Shown here: positions 61,749 to 64,000 of the stretch, piece by piece
How positions within the stretch are numbered: position 1 is the stretch's first letter
Layout: each line of letters opens with the position of its first letter
From: an uncultured Fodinibius sp.
GTDB lineage: Bacteria > Bacteroidota > Rhodothermia > Balneolales > Balneolaceae
Direction: 5' to 3'
Assembly (NCBI GenBank): GCA_913057775.1
Contig: CAJXOG010000004.1
Coordinates: 186,001-250,000 of the forward strand
DNA length: 64,000 bases
Position numbers and translations under genes: made by a program
Notes under the pieces: model-generated
What the model was told of the DNA's origin: nothing
What the model saw: the letters and a program-made list of their open reading frames with translations, nothing else
Databases searched by the model: none

Positions 61749-61967
61749 ACGGCTGTGCAAAACCCCGAGCCTTGTTCTGAGGTGGTTGTACCACCGACTT
61801 TTTAACCCTTTTAACGGGAGTACAACTCCCTTGAAGCTCTTTTTTAGCAGGTTTTGCTAAAGCCTATTAGATTTCAGCTCATGATAAGAGCCCGAGATCT
61901 GCAGCTAATATTATATGATCAAATCATTATATTGGCTTTTGAATTTTAATTTCCCAATAAATATTGA
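61749..61967. repeat. REP-like hairpin cluster
   Basis: Three short palindromes stand in a row: GGTGGTTGTACCACC (61781-61795), GGGAGTACAACTCCC (61816-61830) and TAGCAGGTTTTGCTA (61845-61859). The first two share a TTGTAC/GTACAA core in opposite sense, as in paired REP elements spread by RAYT transposases. There is no T-run, so these are not ordinary terminators, though they may affect expression between rfbD and rfbC. Confidence 0.65.
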
Positions 61968-62513
61968 ATGGAGATTGTAAAAACTGATATTCCGGATGTT
62001 CTACTGTTAAAACCGAAGGTATACAAGGATGAGCGGGGTTTTTTCCTGGAAACCTATCGGGAGGAGCATTTGAAAGAGAAAAATATTGATGTCCATTTTG
62101 TGCAGGATAATCTGTCAAAATCCCAAAAGAATACGGTGCGCGGATTGCATTATCAGATTGAGCGTCAGCAGGATAAATTATTGATGGTCATGCAGGGGGC
62201 TATTTTGGATGTAGCGGTAGATTTGCGTGAAGATTCTCCCACATTCGGCGAACACGTGGCGATGGAACTATCGGCCGAAAACAAACACCAGATGTTTATC
62301 CCCAAGGGATTTGCTCATGGGTTTTCGGTTCTGACGGACGATGCGTTGGTCTACTATAAATGCAGCGACTATTACTATCCGGAGGGAGAGCGGGGATTGC
62401 TTTGGAATGATTCAGAGCTGGGGATTGATTGGAAGATCGCCGATCCCATTATTTCTGAGAAGGACCAGCACCAACCAAGGCTAAGTGAAATAAAAGAAGA
62501 TGATTTATTTTGA
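61968..62513 (+). CDS. rfbC: dTDP-4-dehydrorhamnose 3,5-epimerase
   Basis: A 181-residue RmlC cupin. It has YKDERGFFLETYRE, the catalytic-base motif VRGLHYQIERQQDKL (His), DVAVDLREDSPTFGEHV, and FIPKGFAHGFSVL. Standard length. Third of four rhamnose genes, separated from rfbD by 219 bp of REP-like sequence. Confidence 0.95.
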   Translation: MEIVKTDIPDVLLLKPKVYKDERGFFLETYREEHLKEKNIDVHFVQDNLSKSQKNTVRGLHYQIERQQDKLLMVMQGAILDVAVDLREDSPTFGEHVAMELSAENKHQMFIPKGFAHGFSVLTDDALVYYKCSDYYYPEGERGLLWNDSELGIDWKIADPIISEKDQHQPRLSEIKEDDLF

Positions 62514-62746
62514 TAATTATGAGAGGCTCATTTTTTAAGTCAAGAAAACCGCTGACAAAATCGGGACTAGAAAACCACTGAAACGAACCAAAAGTTTGGT
62601 AGTGTGCCTTATTAGAAAAATGTTTTCGAGTGGGTAAGTATCTAAAAACACACTATGGGAAGATGTTTGTAAAGAAACGGCTCAAATCGTATTTCACTGG
62701 ACAAGATAAGAAGAACTAACAATTTGAATTATAATTAAAGAAAGGA

Positions 62747-63748
62747 ATGAGAATATTAGTCACAGGCGGGGCGGGATTCATTGGATCAAATTTGCTGCTG
62801 TATTTGCACGAGAAGTATCCCAACTATCAGCTGCTCAATATTGATAAACTTGGCTACGCTTCGGATCTGTCATATCTCGATGAGATTAAAAATTCGAATC
62901 GGTACACTTTTAAAAAGCTGGATATTGTAGATCGTGATGCTGTGCGGGATATCATTCGAAGTTATAAGCCCGATGGTGTATTTCACCTTGCTGCAGAATC
63001 GCATGTCGATAACTCAATCAAGGGACCGGAACCATTTATCCAGTCGAATGTAGTAGGTACGTTTAATCTGATTGAGGAGTGCCGGCAGTTTTGGAAAGAA
63101 GATGACGAACGCTGGAAAAAGAGTCGATTTTTGCACGTTTCTACTGATGAGGTCTATGGTGAGCTGGGTGAACAGGGCGCTTTTTCAGAAGAATCACCGT
63201 ATGCCCCCAATTCGCCGTATTCGGCATCAAAGGCAGGTAGTGACTTTATTATTCGATCGTATTATCACACCTATGGAATGAACGTAGTTACTACGAATTG
63301 TTCTAATAATTTTGGTCCGCATCAGCACGACGAAAAGTTGATTCCCACCGTTATTCGCACGGCCCTTAACCATGATGATATACCGGTTTATGGAAAGGGA
63401 GAAAATGTCCGCGATTGGCTCTTTGTCCAAGAACATTGCCGCGCATTGGATCTGGTATTCAATGAGGGGCAATCGGGAGAAACCTACATAATTGGCGGCA
63501 ATAATGAATGGAAGAATATCGACCTGGTAAAGAAGATTTGCAATATCTTAAATGAGGAGGTCGGGGATGCACCGAGCTCGGATTTCAAAGATCTGATTAC
63601 CTTTGTGAAAGATCGTCCCGGTCATGATTTTCGTTACGCCATTGATGCCTCCAAAATTAAAGAAGAGTTGGGATGGAATAGTGAAGAGTCATTTGAACAG
63701 CGTCTGAGAGAGACTATTCGATGGTATATCCAACGATATAGGGGATAA
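62747..63748 (+). CDS. rfbB: dTDP-glucose 4,6-dehydratase
   Basis: A 333-residue extended SDR enzyme. It has TGGAGFIGSN at the N-terminus, HLAAESHVDNSI, the catalytic STDEVYGELG, YSASKAGSD (Tyr-Lys) and RDWLFVQEHC. It converts dTDP-glucose to the 4-keto-6-deoxy sugar, the second step of the pathway, although the gene is last in this cluster. The 233-bp gap before it has no recognisable gene or terminator. Confidence 0.95.
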   Translation: MRILVTGGAGFIGSNLLLYLHEKYPNYQLLNIDKLGYASDLSYLDEIKNSNRYTFKKLDIVDRDAVRDIIRSYKPDGVFHLAAESHVDNSIKGPEPFIQSNVVGTFNLIEECRQFWKEDDERWKKSRFLHVSTDEVYGELGEQGAFSEESPYAPNSPYSASKAGSDFIIRSYYHTYGMNVVTTNCSNNFGPHQHDEKLIPTVIRTALNHDDIPVYGKGENVRDWLFVQEHCRALDLVFNEGQSGETYIIGGNNEWKNIDLVKKICNILNEEVGDAPSSDFKDLITFVKDRPGHDFRYAIDASKIKEELGWNSEESFEQRLRETIRWYIQRYRG

Positions 63749-63870
63749 GTTTACTCTGGCTTTTTGCCGCAGCATACAGAGACATTCTAAAATTTAATTC
63801 TATAAAAGGTTGAAAGTTATTAGCGGTTGAACTATATTTAAGATAAAATTGTCTTAAAACTTAATATAAA

Positions 63871-64000
63871 ATGATCTTCTCCAAATCGTGTGTATATGGC
63901 CTTCGGGCGATGATCTATCTCGCGTCGATATCGAGAGAAGGTTACGTATCAATTAAAGGATTGAGTGAGAAACTGGATATCTCATTTCACTTTTTGACTA
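63871..64000 (+). CDS. Rrf2-family transcriptional regulator, 5' end only
   Basis: ATG 63871 opens a frame that reads MIFSKSCVYGLRAMIYLAS and then ISIKGLSEKLDIS-type residues to the window end. The FSK-x-YGLRAM-YLA start and winged-helix LSEKLDIS motif are typical of Rrf2 regulators such as IscR. About 43 residues are visible, so it is not known whether the iron-sulfur cysteines are present. Confidence 0.85.
   Translation, partial: MIFSKSCVYGLRAMIYLASISREGYVSIKGLSEKLDISFHFLT

Noticed and set aside
62514-62746. Small lysine-rich ORF (GTG start, about 29 codons) before rfbB
   Set aside because: Too short, no clear ribosome-binding site and no family resemblance.

Overview
The window looks like the chromosome of a Gram-negative, aerobic member of the Bacteroidota/Balneolota/Rhodothermota assemblage, most likely Balneolota. 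Supporting signs are TonB-dependent receptors with carboxypeptidase-like N-terminal domains, FecI/FecR-type sigma/anti-sigma pairs, DUF4249 and DUF4159 proteins, DUF4402-like pilins, a fused aspartokinase/diaminopimelate decarboxylase, and a tmRNA tag ending in SLAA. The genus is inference; no rRNA is present.

Layout. 1-13.3 kb is housekeeping: the 5' end of an sppA-like gene, a carotenoid-type oxidoreductase, alanine racemase, an FKBP isomerase, the rpiB-glyA-tatC cluster, a TonB receptor with DUF4249 and DUF4159 partners, the LysA/LysC fusion, and a small lipoprotein gene broken by an in-frame stop. The tmRNA gene (ssrA) follows at 13.55-13.92 kb. From 13.88 to 26.42 kb lies a 12.5 kb AT-rich genomic island in the 3' end of ssrA, bounded by a 38-bp perfect direct repeat. 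A tyrosine integrase sits just inside the left end, and the presumed native ssrA terminator lies just outside the right end. The island carries mostly single minus-strand genes (small lipoproteins, a TerB-like/SAP/PD-DxK nuclease, a NERD nuclease, a VOC protein), a MazF-like toxin pair and an InlB-repeat lipoprotein. Recurring palindromic intergenic elements that resemble integron attC sites separate them. A 2.1 kb stretch (23.06-25.16 kb) has no convincing ORF but is dense in hairpins.

26.6-39.7 kb is backbone regulation and envelope: an ECF sigma/FecR pair followed by a frameshifted LytTR gene, an SnoaL-like protein, a DUF389 membrane protein, an NfeD/SPFH/SPFH cluster, and a complete sigma - lipoprotein - FecR - TonB receptor operon. 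39.8-48.5 kb holds a lone receiver protein, ferredoxin-NADP reductase-like and DUF502 genes, alaS and the pdhABC operon. 48.9-56.1 kb is an alternative chaperone-usher fimbrial locus with five pilin-like subunits and an usher carrying a SPOR-like C-terminus. 56.3-59.6 kb is a four-gene operon of pilin-like single-helix surface proteins. 60.2-63.7 kb encodes dTDP-L-rhamnose synthesis in the order A-D-C-B, and the window ends inside an Rrf2-type regulator.

The most interesting part is the ssrA island: a possible integrase-less cassette array, with anti-phage-like nucleases and a possible large structured RNA, carried inside a tyrosine-recombinase element.
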